The notes under the pieces were generated by a model, which was not told where the DNA came from, made no database searches, and was given only the letters and a program-made list of their open reading frames with translations. From the NCBI GenBank assembly GCA_016931655.1, contig JAFGEJ010000121.1:1-36163 (forward strand): a DNA stretch of 36,163 nucleotides, given 5' to 3'. This DNA comes from Phycisphaerae bacterium (GTDB taxonomy: Bacteria; Planctomycetota; Phycisphaerae; SM23-33). This document shows positions 6,795 to 14,701 of this stretch, one piece after another. The position numbers were made by a program, and so were the translations under genes. How positions within the stretch are numbered: the first letter of the stretch is position 1; each line of letters begins with the position of its first letter.

Positions 6795-8825
6795 ATGCCC
6801 ACAGACGCCTACAGCCTCGCGCCGCTTCGACCGACCGTCGTGTACTGTCCCCAGTTTCACCGGGATCAGCTCCTCTCGATGGAATGGCTGCGGACCAATC
6901 GCCTGGGGGCGTATTCGTCCTCGACCGTCGTGGGGTGCAACACGCGGCGGTATCACGGCCTGCTGGTGGCGGCGACCCATCCGCCCGTCGGACGCGTCGT
7001 GGCGCTGACGACCGTGATGGAACAACTGGTCATCCGCGGCAGGACGTACGACCTGGCGACCAACGAGTTCATCGACACGTTCAGTCCGTCGGGCTACTCG
7101 AGCATCACGGAATTTCACGACGGCCCGGACGCCTGTTTCGTCCACGCCGTCGGGGGAACCACGCTGCGCAAGCGCGTCGTCCTGAGCGACGAAGCCAACG
7201 CGGTGGCGGTTCACTACGAACTGGAAGGCCCCGCCGAGGAATTGATCCTTCGGCCTTTCGCGGCCCTGCGGGACTTTCACGCCCTGCGCTCGGCGGCGGC
7301 GGGGCACGAAATGCTCTTTGCCGCGCGCGACGAGAACGGCGTGGAGGTTCACGACCGCCTGAGCGGATACCCGGGGCTGTTTCTCCGCGCCGGCGGCGCT
7401 ACGTTCCAGGCCGATCCGCAATGGTGGTATCGTCTGCTGTATCGCGCGGACCTGGCGCGCGGGCAGGAGGCCTTCGAGGACCTGTATTCGCCCGGCGTGT
7501 TCGTATGGCGGCCGGGCGACGCCGGCGCCTGCACGCTGAGCGCCTCGCTGGGCGAACCGGCGGACGTGAAGTACCGCGCCGTGCTGGGCCGGCGACGCCG
7601 ACGGCAGGCCGAACTCCTCACGCCGTTTGCGCACGCGACGCCCTCCACGCGACGCCTCGCCGTCGCGAGCGACGCGTACATCGTGGACCGCCGCACCCGC
7701 CGCGGCGACGGCGCGTCGATCCTGGCGGGGTTTCCCTGGTTCGCCGACTGGGGACGCGACACGTTCATCGCACTGCCCGGCCTGCTGCTGTGCACGCGGC
7801 AGTTCGACCTGGCGCGGCGCGTCTTTGAAACCTACGCCGAGGCCGTCGACGAGGGCATGATCCCCAACCGGTTCGACGATTATTCCGAGCAGGCCCATTT
7901 CAACAGCGTGGACGCCTCGCTGTGGTTCATCCTCGCCGCGGAGCGATACCTCCGCGCGACGAACGACGAAGCCTTCGGCCGCGACGTGCTCCTGCCGGCC
8001 TGCCGCGAGATTCTCACCCGCTACACCGCCGGGACGCGCTTCGGCATCCGCGCCGACGCCGACGGACTGCTGCAGGCCGGCTCGCGCGACACGCAACTGA
8101 CCTGGATGGACGCGAAAATCGGCCTCGAAGCCGTCACGCCCCGCTGGGGCAAAGCCGTCGAGGTCAACGCCCTGTGGTACTGCGCCCATCGCATCCTCGC
8201 GGAGCGCCTGGCGGAAGCCCATCCGAAGGACGCCCAAAATTTTACCGCCAAGGCCGAACTCATCGCCAAATCCTTCGTCGAGGTATTCTGGAATCGGCAT
8301 TTCGAATGGCTTCACGACGTGGTGAACGAGGACGGCCCGGACGCCTCGCTGAGGCCGAACCAGATTTTCGCCGCCTCCCTGCCGTACAGCCCCCTGTCGC
8401 TCGGGCAGCAGGGCTGCGTCCTGCGGGCGGTGCGGGAGAATCTCTTTACGCCCATGGGCCTGCGGACGCTCTCGCCGCGCGACCGGCGCTATCGCGACCG
8501 CTACGGCGGCTGCGGCGAGTCGCGCGAGCGGGCGTATCACCAGGGAACCGTCTGGGCATGGCTGATGGGGCCGTTCATCGAGGCGCACCTGAAGGTGGAA
8601 AACGCCGCCCAGACCCCCAAGGCCGTCGCGCAGGCCGAGGCGTGGATGTTCGAGCTGGACGCCCACCTCGACGCGGCGGGCCTGGGACACGTCAGCGAAA
8701 TTTTCGACGGCTCCCCGCCGCACGAACCACACGGCTGCTTCGCCCAGGCGTGGTCCGTCGCCGAGGCCCTGCGGGCGAAATGCCTGATCGAGGAGTGCAA
8801 GGCCCAATGCGCCTCGCGGGAATAA
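6795..8825 (+). CDS. Glycogen debranching enzyme (amylo-alpha-1,6-glucosidase type)
   Basis: Likely removes alpha-1,6 branches during glycogen degradation. The N-terminal domain shows the bacterial/archaeal debranching signature EWLRTNRLGAYSSSTVVG followed by NTRRYHGLLVA (residues 30-59). The C-terminal (alpha/alpha)6 catalytic domain shows WFADWGRDTFIALPGL near residue 315 and YHQGTVWAW near 580, as in GH133-type enzymes. At 676 aa it has the usual length and no signal peptide. It lies 185 bp behind the GH57 gene, separated by an inverted repeat; they may still be cotranscribed. No clear Shine-Dalgarno precedes the ATG. Confidence 0.92.
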   Translation: MPTDAYSLAPLRPTVVYCPQFHRDQLLSMEWLRTNRLGAYSSSTVVGCNTRRYHGLLVAATHPPVGRVVALTTVMEQLVIRGRTYDLATNEFIDTFSPSGYSSITEFHDGPDACFVHAVGGTTLRKRVVLSDEANAVAVHYELEGPAEELILRPFAALRDFHALRSAAAGHEMLFAARDENGVEVHDRLSGYPGLFLRAGGATFQADPQWWYRLLYRADLARGQEAFEDLYSPGVFVWRPGDAGACTLSASLGEPADVKYRAVLGRRRRRQAELLTPFAHATPSTRRLAVASDAYIVDRRTRRGDGASILAGFPWFADWGRDTFIALPGLLLCTRQFDLARRVFETYAEAVDEGMIPNRFDDYSEQAHFNSVDASLWFILAAERYLRATNDEAFGRDVLLPACREILTRYTAGTRFGIRADADGLLQAGSRDTQLTWMDAKIGLEAVTPRWGKAVEVNALWYCAHRILAERLAEAHPKDAQNFTAKAELIAKSFVEVFWNRHFEWLHDVVNEDGPDASLRPNQIFAASLPYSPLSLGQQGCVLRAVRENLFTPMGLRTLSPRDRRYRDRYGGCGESRERAYHQGTVWAWLMGPFIEAHLKVENAAQTPKAVAQAEAWMFELDAHLDAAGLGHVSEIFDGSPPHEPHGCFAQAWSVAEALRAKCLIEECKAQCASRE

Positions 8826-8834
8826 TCCCAAGAA

Positions 8835-8900
8835 CGTGGTGCAGCAGGTGCTGCACCACGCAAAAAATGCATTGCGTGGCGGAGCACCTGCTCCGCCACG
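8835..8900. repeat. Paired 26-bp CGTGG palindromes
   Basis: Two perfect 26-bp palindrome-type hairpins at 8835-8860 and 8875-8900, both CGTGG...CCACG, separated by 14 bp. They differ at four symmetric positions, so each keeps full pairing. The second is also the near-complement of the first through AGCAGGTGCT/AGCACCTGCT. A third 26-bp member is at 34105-34130 and a related stem is the fabF terminator at 1481. Confidence 0.8.
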
Positions 8901-9775
8901 TCAAAACGTGCGGAATCCTCCTGCTTCTCTTGACGCCTCTTTTTGCTCAGACTCCAACAATGAAATCAGACGATGGGAATTCACTTGTCGTTTCTTCCAC
9001 GCAGAATCCCGGGCATTTTCCCTATCGCGACGCGAGGCTGACGGTGGAAAACGCGACGGCTCACCCGATCGCGGCCGTTCGGTTGCGCTGGTGCGGCGGC
9101 GGGCCGGCTGTGCAGTTTCCCCTGGCGATTCCGCCGGGCGGGCGGGGCGAACGGGCCGTGTTTTTGCCCGCGTTGAGCGTTTCACAGACGTACGACATCG
9201 AATTGCTCCCAGCCGACGAATTCACCGCACAGCCCGTTGCGCGAATGTGTGCGGACATCCAGTGGCCCGCCAAACTGCTGACGAAAGACGCCTTCCTCGA
9301 TCCGACGATATGGGAAACCAGTGATGTTTCCTCCCCGCCGTGGAGCGGCGCCGTCAAGACGTCGGCCTTGTTCGTGGGAACGCTTGTCGTCCTGGTGCTC
9401 GGGGCAGTGCTGCTGTTTCGTCGCGGCGTGGTGCGGTTCCGGGTCTGGACGGCTGGGATTGCCTGTTTACTGGTGGTTGTGTTTGTATGGCTGTATGGAT
9501 TCAGCGGCGATGTGCTGCAAAAAGTAAAACTCCCCAACGGTTATCGAATCCAGACCCGTCGAACGGGCGAATATTCCTTTCCGGATCTTGTGCCGCCCAA
9601 TTTTCCCGTCTACACCTATCAAAGCGAGATAAGGCAGGAAACGTTGATTGCTCATCCCGAGCGGGGCGCGTATTTGACTCTCCGTCCGAACGAAACGCGC
9701 GTCTTTCTGAAACTCAAACCGGGCAAAGCGGAAGGAAACAAGAACCCTTCCGGTTCGGAAAACCAGCGCAAGTGA
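8867..9775 (+). CDS. Hypothetical exported/membrane protein with two C-proximal helices
   Basis: A 302-aa protein I do not recognise. The track joins it to an overlapping shadow ORF; the real start must lie after the debranching-enzyme stop. The ATG at 8867 gives a signal-like N-terminus ending LLLLLTPLFAQ. It sits between the two hairpins of a repeat, has no Shine-Dalgarno, and the first ~11 codons are repeat sequence. Residues ~40-140 look like a beta-rich extracytoplasmic domain, followed by two membrane helices (ALFVGTLVVLVLGAVLLF, about 163-181, and GIACLLVVVFVWLYGF, about 196-211) and a soluble tail. The stop codon lies at the edge of another dispersed repeat. The true start is uncertain. 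Confidence 0.6.
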   Translation: MHCVAEHLLRHVKTCGILLLLLTPLFAQTPTMKSDDGNSLVVSSTQNPGHFPYRDARLTVENATAHPIAAVRLRWCGGGPAVQFPLAIPPGGRGERAVFLPALSVSQTYDIELLPADEFTAQPVARMCADIQWPAKLLTKDAFLDPTIWETSDVSSPPWSGAVKTSALFVGTLVVLVLGAVLLFRRGVVRFRVWTAGIACLLVVVFVWLYGFSGDVLQKVKLPNGYRIQTRRTGEYSFPDLVPPNFPVYTYQSEIRQETLIAHPERGAYLTLRPNETRVFLKLKPGKAEGNKNPSGSENQRK

Positions 9776-9961
9776 CCTTTTTTCCTGGCGGCAACTTTCT
9801 GATCGCTCTGATCCCTGTGGGCGTGTAAAAAACGCGACACAGAGAAACAGAGGAACTGAGAAGATTTTTTATTTTTCCATCGTCTATATCTTCTCTGTCT
9901 CTCAGGAACTCAGTGTCGGATTTTCTGTTTTTTGTTTATGCCAGAAAATTCGGTCGTTCAC
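9771..9961. repeat. ~200-bp dispersed repeat, copy 2
   Basis: Homologous to 3245-3445 throughout, including the CACAGAG-type inverted core. It begins at the stop codon of the upstream gene and ends ~30 bp before the next promoter. It accounts for most of the 304-bp gap; no gene is seen. Confidence 0.8.
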
Positions 9962-9986
9962 AAACTAACACAATCCGAAAAAAACC

Positions 9987-10014
9987 TTGCTTTTTCGCCC
10001 GGAATCGGTATAAT
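9987..10014 (+). promoter_or_regulatory. Promoter for the PEP-CTERM ADP-ribosylglycohydrolase gene
   Basis: TTGCTT (9987-9992), 16-bp spacer, then a perfect TATAAT (10009-10014), about 65 bp ahead of the ATG. The leader contains AGAGGAGAAAG, a purine-rich ribosome-binding region just before the start codon. Confidence 0.7.
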
Positions 10015-10079
10015 CTACCCGCTTATGCTCCGTGTTGGGATTCGGTAAAGGCATGTGAGGAAGAGAGGAGAAAGTAAGG

Positions 10080-12065
10080 ATGCCCAGGAAGCTTCATCAA
10101 TGCGCCTACTTCGTGGTTTTGGTTTGCGCTTCCGCGGTATTTGCGGAACGAAACATTACCGCCGAGGCGTATCGGGACCGTCTTGGGGGCATGTGGCTGG
10201 GCCAACTGCTGGGAAACTACGCCGGCCGACAGGTCGAGGGGAAAACGACGGTCTACTACGACGGGCCGACGTACATCGAAGGCGGAAAACCGGTCACGGA
10301 CTACCAGGTGCAGTGGAACACGATCCTGCAGGGGCAGTATTACAAGGATTATTACAGCAGCAGCCAGGGAAAGTGGCTTACCAAGCAGAGCGTCGTTGAT
10401 ACAACGCAGTGGCAGGGGGACGACGACACCTGCCTGGAGTTTCTTTACGCCCACGCCCTTCAGAATCAATCCTCCCTGAGCGTTACGGAACGGACGGGGC
10501 TTTGGACGAATAACCTTGCGTCGAGCGGTTTGTATATCGCCAATCGCCAGGCGTGGTATCAGATTCACAATCACGGACAGGACGCCTCCGCGTCCGGGTC
10601 GATTCAGCGAAACATGTACGCCGGCTGGGCCATCGACGCGCAGATCACCACGGAAACCCTCGGCGCCGTGTCGCCGGGAATGCGTCAGCAGGCGGCGAAT
10701 CTCGCCGGCGACTTCGGCGGAATCACCAACAGCGGATACAGCCTTCACGCGGCGCAGTTTTACGCGGCCATGTATGCCGAAGCGCCGCTCATGTCCACCC
10801 CCGACGTGGAAACTGTTGAAACTCTTGTTAATCGCGGGCTGGAGGTCGTGCCCACGGGTAGCTGGACGCGCGACATCATCACAAAAGCCCAACAACTTTA
10901 CGCAGCGGACAAGGCCGACGGCACGCTCGATAACTGGCTTGCCAGCCGAAACGCGATCCTCGACTACACCGGTCAGCAAGGGCGCTACCAAAGCTGGGTG
11001 GAGTCCTCGTCCAATGCCGGCCTGACCACACTGGCGATTCTCTACGGCCAGGGGAATTTCAAGGATACCGTGGAATACGGCGTCCGCGGCGGACGGGATT
11101 CGGACTGCAATCCCGCCACCGCCGCCGGACTGGTCGGCATGATGAAAGGGCAAGCCGCCGTCCTGGCGGAACTGACGGCGGCGGGATTCACGACCACCGC
11201 CCTGCCGCAAAACTATGAAGACGGTTCGGCGGTAACGGGTTTGCCCCAATCGGTCTGGACGACCGACGAAGTGCTGAACGTCCTTCAGGCCGCGGCCGAA
11301 AAACAAATCCTCAACGGCGGCGGGTTCATTCTCGACCCCAGTGGGAACAAGCAGTATGTTCTTCCCGACGCGGGAACGGGCCTGGACGACGTGATTACGG
11401 GTGACGTGAGCGATCCGATCACCGGTCCTCGCGGCCTGGTAGGCGGTGTTCTGGCGCTGGGCGGGGTCGTGGACGTGGTCGTCACGCGGAACGGCGCGGT
11501 CGTGGCCGATGATCCGTCGAAGGATCGCACCAATCAAAGCCGGCTGATTGACGGCGTGATCGACCTGACGAACAACGGCGTGCTCCCGTTTGAAACGTAC
11601 GTCGCCAATATGACCGATCCGCGAACGGACGGATACGAACTTCACTTTGACCGCGAAGTTCTCTTTCAAAAACTCACTCTGCACGAAGGCGACATTCGTG
11701 CGAAGACTAATACCGATCCCGCGGATCCCATCGGCGCCGGGCCGTATGGTGGATATTTTAAGGAGGAGGAATCCTTGGTCGTCGAGGTTCTGAAGGACGG
11801 CGTGTGGACGGCGGTGATGAATCTGGACTTCAGCGGCGAGGCGCTGGACGATTTGCTGTTCTTTCAATCCATTGAATTGACGTTCGATTCGATCTCCGGC
11901 CAGGCTGTTCGCGTAGTCGGGTCGGCCGGCGGCTCCCAGCCGTATACGAGCTTCACGGAGATCGAGGCCTACGGCGTGGTTCCCGAACCGACGACGGCGA
12001 TGCTTTGCACAGCCGGGGCGGTGATCGCCTTTTTCCGCCGGCGGCGTTCTTCGCGCACCGCGTAG
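10080..12065 (+). CDS. Exported ADP-ribosylglycohydrolase-fold protein with PEP-CTERM tail
   Basis: A 661-aa exported protein. The N-terminus carries a signal peptide (YFVVLVCASAVFA). Residues ~25-355 follow the ADP-ribosylglycohydrolase (DraG/ARH) fold: RLGGMWLGQLLGNYAG, the metal-binding GDDDTCLE (Asp114-116), and GGRDSDCNPATAAGLVG near residue 340, which supplies the second metal site. Residues ~450-630 resemble a discoidin-type sugar-binding domain ending TSFTEIEAYG. The C-terminus is a PEP-CTERM sorting tail: VPEPTTAM, a hydrophobic stretch, then RRRRSS. The family normally removes ADP-ribose from proteins in the cytoplasm, so an exported, surface-sorted version must act on something else, or the fold has a different substrate. 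Confidence 0.82.
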   Translation: MPRKLHQCAYFVVLVCASAVFAERNITAEAYRDRLGGMWLGQLLGNYAGRQVEGKTTVYYDGPTYIEGGKPVTDYQVQWNTILQGQYYKDYYSSSQGKWLTKQSVVDTTQWQGDDDTCLEFLYAHALQNQSSLSVTERTGLWTNNLASSGLYIANRQAWYQIHNHGQDASASGSIQRNMYAGWAIDAQITTETLGAVSPGMRQQAANLAGDFGGITNSGYSLHAAQFYAAMYAEAPLMSTPDVETVETLVNRGLEVVPTGSWTRDIITKAQQLYAADKADGTLDNWLASRNAILDYTGQQGRYQSWVESSSNAGLTTLAILYGQGNFKDTVEYGVRGGRDSDCNPATAAGLVGMMKGQAAVLAELTAAGFTTTALPQNYEDGSAVTGLPQSVWTTDEVLNVLQAAAEKQILNGGGFILDPSGNKQYVLPDAGTGLDDVITGDVSDPITGPRGLVGGVLALGGVVDVVVTRNGAVVADDPSKDRTNQSRLIDGVIDLTNNGVLPFETYVANMTDPRTDGYELHFDREVLFQKLTLHEGDIRAKTNTDPADPIGAGPYGGYFKEEESLVVEVLKDGVWTAVMNLDFSGEALDDLLFFQSIELTFDSISGQAVRVVGSAGGSQPYTSFTEIEAYGVVPEPTTAMLCTAGAVIAFFRRRRSSRTA

Positions 12066-12078
12066 GAGCAATCCGGAA

Positions 12079-12975
12079 TTACACCGCGTTTTTGGAAACG
12101 GCGTCGGCGTCCGGGGACGGAGAGGGTTTCCCGTTGGCCTGGCGGAGAAAGGCGGCGAGTTTGTCTTTCATGCCCTCGTCCAGAAATCGGCGCAATTCCC
12201 GGAGGGCGGGGAACACTTCAAGCATGAGCACGCCGGTGTATCGGCCTTCGTTCAGTGCTCGGGCGAAGGCGTTCCAGTCGATCGTTCCGCAAAACGGCAT
12301 GAGGTGATCGTCGCTGCGGCCGTGATTGTCGCAGATGTGCACGTAGATCATTTGTCCCGCCGCCGCTGCCGTCGCGCGGATCGGATCGCCGACGAGATTC
12401 GCGTGGGCCACGTCAAAACACATGCCGACCCGGGGCGAGTTCAGCTCGTCCAGCAGGGCGCGCAGGGCCGGCGTGTCCGAACCGACGAAGTGATACGGCG
12501 GGAGATTCTCCAGGGCGTAACGAACGCCCTGGGCCTGGCCGAAGGACGCCAGCTCGGCGGCGCTTTTTCGCAGTTGCGACCATCGCAAGGCCCGCTCTTC
12601 CGCGGAGACGGATCGGCCTTCCGGTACGATCCCCGCGCAATGCACCACGACCAGCGGTCCGCCCAGTTCCATCGCCAGGTCCCCCTCGGCCTTGAACACG
12701 TCCACCGCGGCGCGGCGGGCGGATTCGTCGGGATTCGAGGGGTCCAGATCGTTTCCGTACAGTCCGTGCAGCGAGTCGCAGGGCATTTCCCCCGCCGCGA
12801 CGTAGTCCCGCATCTCCCGCGTGGTGACGGGCTTGGCCGGGTCGCCGCCGCGACCGATGCGATTGCGGTACACCTGCACGCTGGAGCAGCCCAGTTCCCG
12901 CATGCACCCCAGCCAGGCCGGGTCCGCGAACTCCGCAAACCCCACCGGCGCCACCGTACCCAGCCTGATGGTCAT
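12079..12975 (-). CDS. Sugar phosphate isomerase/epimerase-like TIM barrel
   Basis: A 298-aa member of the xylose isomerase-like / AP endonuclease 2 superfamily. Metal-binding barrel motifs occur in order: VVVHCAG, the Glu of ALENLPPYHF, MCFDVAHAN, YVHICDNHG and LMLEVFP. Such proteins isomerise or epimerise sugars or inositol derivatives; the exact substrate cannot be read. I start at the ATG at 12975 (MTIRLGTVAP), which has AGGAG ten bases upstream, not at the track's 13014. It lies 28 bp behind mcsB on the same strand and is convergent with the preceding gene with a 13-bp gap, so it is probably read through from mcsAB. Confidence 0.85.
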   Translation of the reverse strand: MTIRLGTVAPVGFAEFADPAWLGCMRELGCSSVQVYRNRIGRGGDPAKPVTTREMRDYVAAGEMPCDSLHGLYGNDLDPSNPDESARRAAVDVFKAEGDLAMELGGPLVVVHCAGIVPEGRSVSAEERALRWSQLRKSAAELASFGQAQGVRYALENLPPYHFVGSDTPALRALLDELNSPRVGMCFDVAHANLVGDPIRATAAAAGQMIYVHICDNHGRSDDHLMPFCGTIDWNAFARALNEGRYTGVLMLEVFPALRELRRFLDEGMKDKLAAFLRQANGKPSPSPDADAVSKNAV

Positions 12976-13003
12976 CGTATTTGCACTCCTTTGCCGTCGC
13001 TTC

Positions 13004-14086
13004 TTACGTACCACCCAGCCGTTGGCGAAGAACCTCCGCGCGGATTTCGTCGCGTTCCTCGGGGGGCATCGCCGCGGTGGGGCCTTCCAGACCGCGACGA
13101 AGGGCGTGCATTTTCTGCACGTGCGCGGGCTGGCCGATCAGGAACAGTTCATTGACCGTTTTAAGGTCCACCTCGTCGATCCGCTGCAGATTGATTCCCA
13201 GGCGCAGCAGGGACAGCAGGGCCATCATTTCGTCGCTCGCCAGGCGCCGCGCCGAGCGCAACAGCGCCAGGGCGCGAAACACCTTGTCGTCGATTTCGAC
13301 GCTGTTGTGTTTCAGCAGCGCCTCGCGGGCCTTGCGTTCGTAGTTGAGGATTTCCGGCACGATTTGCGTGAGGAATTCCTCCACGATATCCTCTTCGGCC
13401 CTGCCGAGGGTGATCTGGTTGGAGATCTGGAAAAAGTCGCCCGAGGCGTCCGTGCCTTCGCCGTAGAGGCCTCGAATCGCCAGGCGCATGTCGCGGGCGG
13501 CGTGGACGGCCTTGTCCAGTTCGCCGGTCAGGCGAAGGGCCGGCAGGTGCAGCATCACGCTGACGCGCAGGCCCGTGCCGACGTTCGTCGGACAGGCCGT
13601 CAGATACCCGTAGCGGTTCGAGTAGGCGAAATCCACCCGCTCCTCAAGGCGGTCGTCGACGGCGTTGATCTGCTCGAAGGCGTCGCGCATTTGCATTCCG
13701 CTGCGCAGGACCTGCATGCGGACGTGATCTTCCTCGTTGATCATGACGGCGAAGGTTTCGTCGCCGCTGACGGCCACGCCGCGCGGGTGCTTGGCGTCGG
13801 CGTGCTGCCGGCTGATGAGATGTCGCTCCGCCAGCAGCGCCCGGTCCAGCGGCCCGGCCGCGGCGACGTCCACGTGAAAGACGCCCTCGGCGAGGTTCGC
13901 GGAGAGAATCTCCGTTCGCAGACGGTCGGCGATTTCCTGCTGCTGTTGGGCGGTGCACTTTCGCAGAAACGGCATGCCGGCGAGATTGCGCGCCAGGCGC
14001 ACGCGGGAAGAGATGACCACGTCGTGCATCGGCCCGACGCCGCGCAGCCATTCGCTCGTGCGGTGGGTGAGATCCGAAAGCGTCAT
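13004..14086 (-). CDS. mcsB: Protein arginine kinase McsB
   Basis: Phosphorylates arginine residues of proteins; in Firmicutes the mark directs proteins to ClpCP degradation. At 360 aa it has the family length and the phosphagen-kinase fold: SSRVRLARNL at the N-terminus, INEEDHVRMQ, and CPTNVGTGLR containing the conserved active-site cysteine. The start overlaps the end of mcsA by four bases (ATGA), implying translational coupling. No ctsR or clpC is adjacent in this window, unlike the Bacillus operon. Identification is secure; the downstream protease partner is unknown here. Confidence 0.95.
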   Translation of the reverse strand: MTLSDLTHRTSEWLRGVGPMHDVVISSRVRLARNLAGMPFLRKCTAQQQQEIADRLRTEILSANLAEGVFHVDVAAAGPLDRALLAERHLISRQHADAKHPRGVAVSGDETFAVMINEEDHVRMQVLRSGMQMRDAFEQINAVDDRLEERVDFAYSNRYGYLTACPTNVGTGLRVSVMLHLPALRLTGELDKAVHAARDMRLAIRGLYGEGTDASGDFFQISNQITLGRAEEDIVEEFLTQIVPEILNYERKAREALLKHNSVEIDDKVFRALALLRSARRLASDEMMALLSLLRLGINLQRIDEVDLKTVNELFLIGQPAHVQKMHALRRGLEGPTAAMPPEERDEIRAEVLRQRLGGT

Positions 14087-14601
14087 TCCGCGGGCCTTTC
14101 CGGTTCGGCGGCTTCGACCTGCTTGATCTGGTCCCGCAGATCGGCCGCTCGCTCGTACTGCTCAGCCGTGATCGCCTGCTTCAACTGCGAACGCAGGCGC
14201 AGGATCGCCATCTGCTTCTGCTGGGCCGTTCCCGCCCGGCGGGGGGCTTTGCCCACGTGCTGCGTGTTTCCGTCCTGCGCGCGGGCGAGGATCGGAAGAA
14301 GCTGCTCGCGGAAGGCTTCGTAATCGTTCGGACAGCCCAGTTGTCCTTTGTCACGGAATTCCGAGAACGTCATCCCGCACACTTCGCACGTCATCGGCGT
14401 TGAAGGCGTCTCTTCCTCCTCGCCGACCGTTTGCAGCACGAAATCCTCCAGAAGCTGGCTGATGGGGATGTTGGCCTTGATCGTAATGCCCTCGGCCTCG
14501 GCGCAGTCCTCACAGAGGTGCTTTTCCATCTTCTGCCCGTTGACGATCTCCGTTAAGTGGATCGTCGCGGGTTTATCGCATTTGTCGCACTTTTTCTTCA
14601 T
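14083..14601 (-). CDS. mcsA: McsA, zinc-binding activator of McsB
   Basis: Adaptor that activates the arginine kinase McsB. The 172-aa protein has the N-terminal zinc ribbons CDKC and CEDC, then CEVC, and a C-terminal UVR motif (LRSQLKQAITAEQYERAADLRDQIK). The fourth cysteine pair of Bacillus McsA (GCxxCY) appears here as GCPNDY, so the last cysteine is replaced by Asp. It shares GNTQHVGKAPRR with the Bacillus protein. It is first gene of the mcsA-mcsB operon, with an AGGTGG ribosome-binding site and its own promoter. Confidence 0.93.
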   Translation of the reverse strand: MKKKCDKCDKPATIHLTEIVNGQKMEKHLCEDCAEAEGITIKANIPISQLLEDFVLQTVGEEEETPSTPMTCEVCGMTFSEFRDKGQLGCPNDYEAFREQLLPILARAQDGNTQHVGKAPRRAGTAQQKQMAILRLRSQLKQAITAEQYERAADLRDQIKQVEAAEPERPAE

Positions 14602-14616
14602 CCGTCACCACCTATC

Positions 14617-14645
14617 ATCCTAGGGGGGCGGAAAAGGAGAGTCAA
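14617..14645 (-). promoter_or_regulatory. Sigma-70-type promoter for mcsAB
   Basis: On the minus strand TTGACT (14640-14645), a 17-bp spacer, and TAGGAT (14617-14622), ending about 15 bp before the mcsA ATG. The predicted leader is only about 10 nt and contains the AGGTGG site. No CtsR-type heptad repeat is recognised. Confidence 0.65.
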
Positions 14646-14701
14646 GGGGACGCACCGGGAAACGGCGGCGTATCCACAGACAGGCGGAAAAGGATATATC
14701 C

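Noticed and set aside
6696-8831. 711-aa minus-strand ORF opposite the debranching enzyme
   Set aside because: It is the antisense shadow of a strongly identified gene; its translation has no domain pattern and is rich in Arg/Val/Gly from reverse reading of GC-rich codons.
7922-8866. Upstream half of the 617-aa ORF fused to the membrane protein
   Set aside because: It overlaps the debranching enzyme in another frame; only the part from 8867 looks like a protein.
10023-12071. 682-aa minus-strand ORF opposite the PEP-CTERM gene
   Set aside because: Antisense shadow; the plus-strand protein has signal peptide, catalytic motifs and sorting tail, the minus one none.
12821-14323. 500-aa plus-strand ORF across mcsB and mcsA
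   Set aside because: Covers two recognised minus-strand genes and reads as shadow protein.
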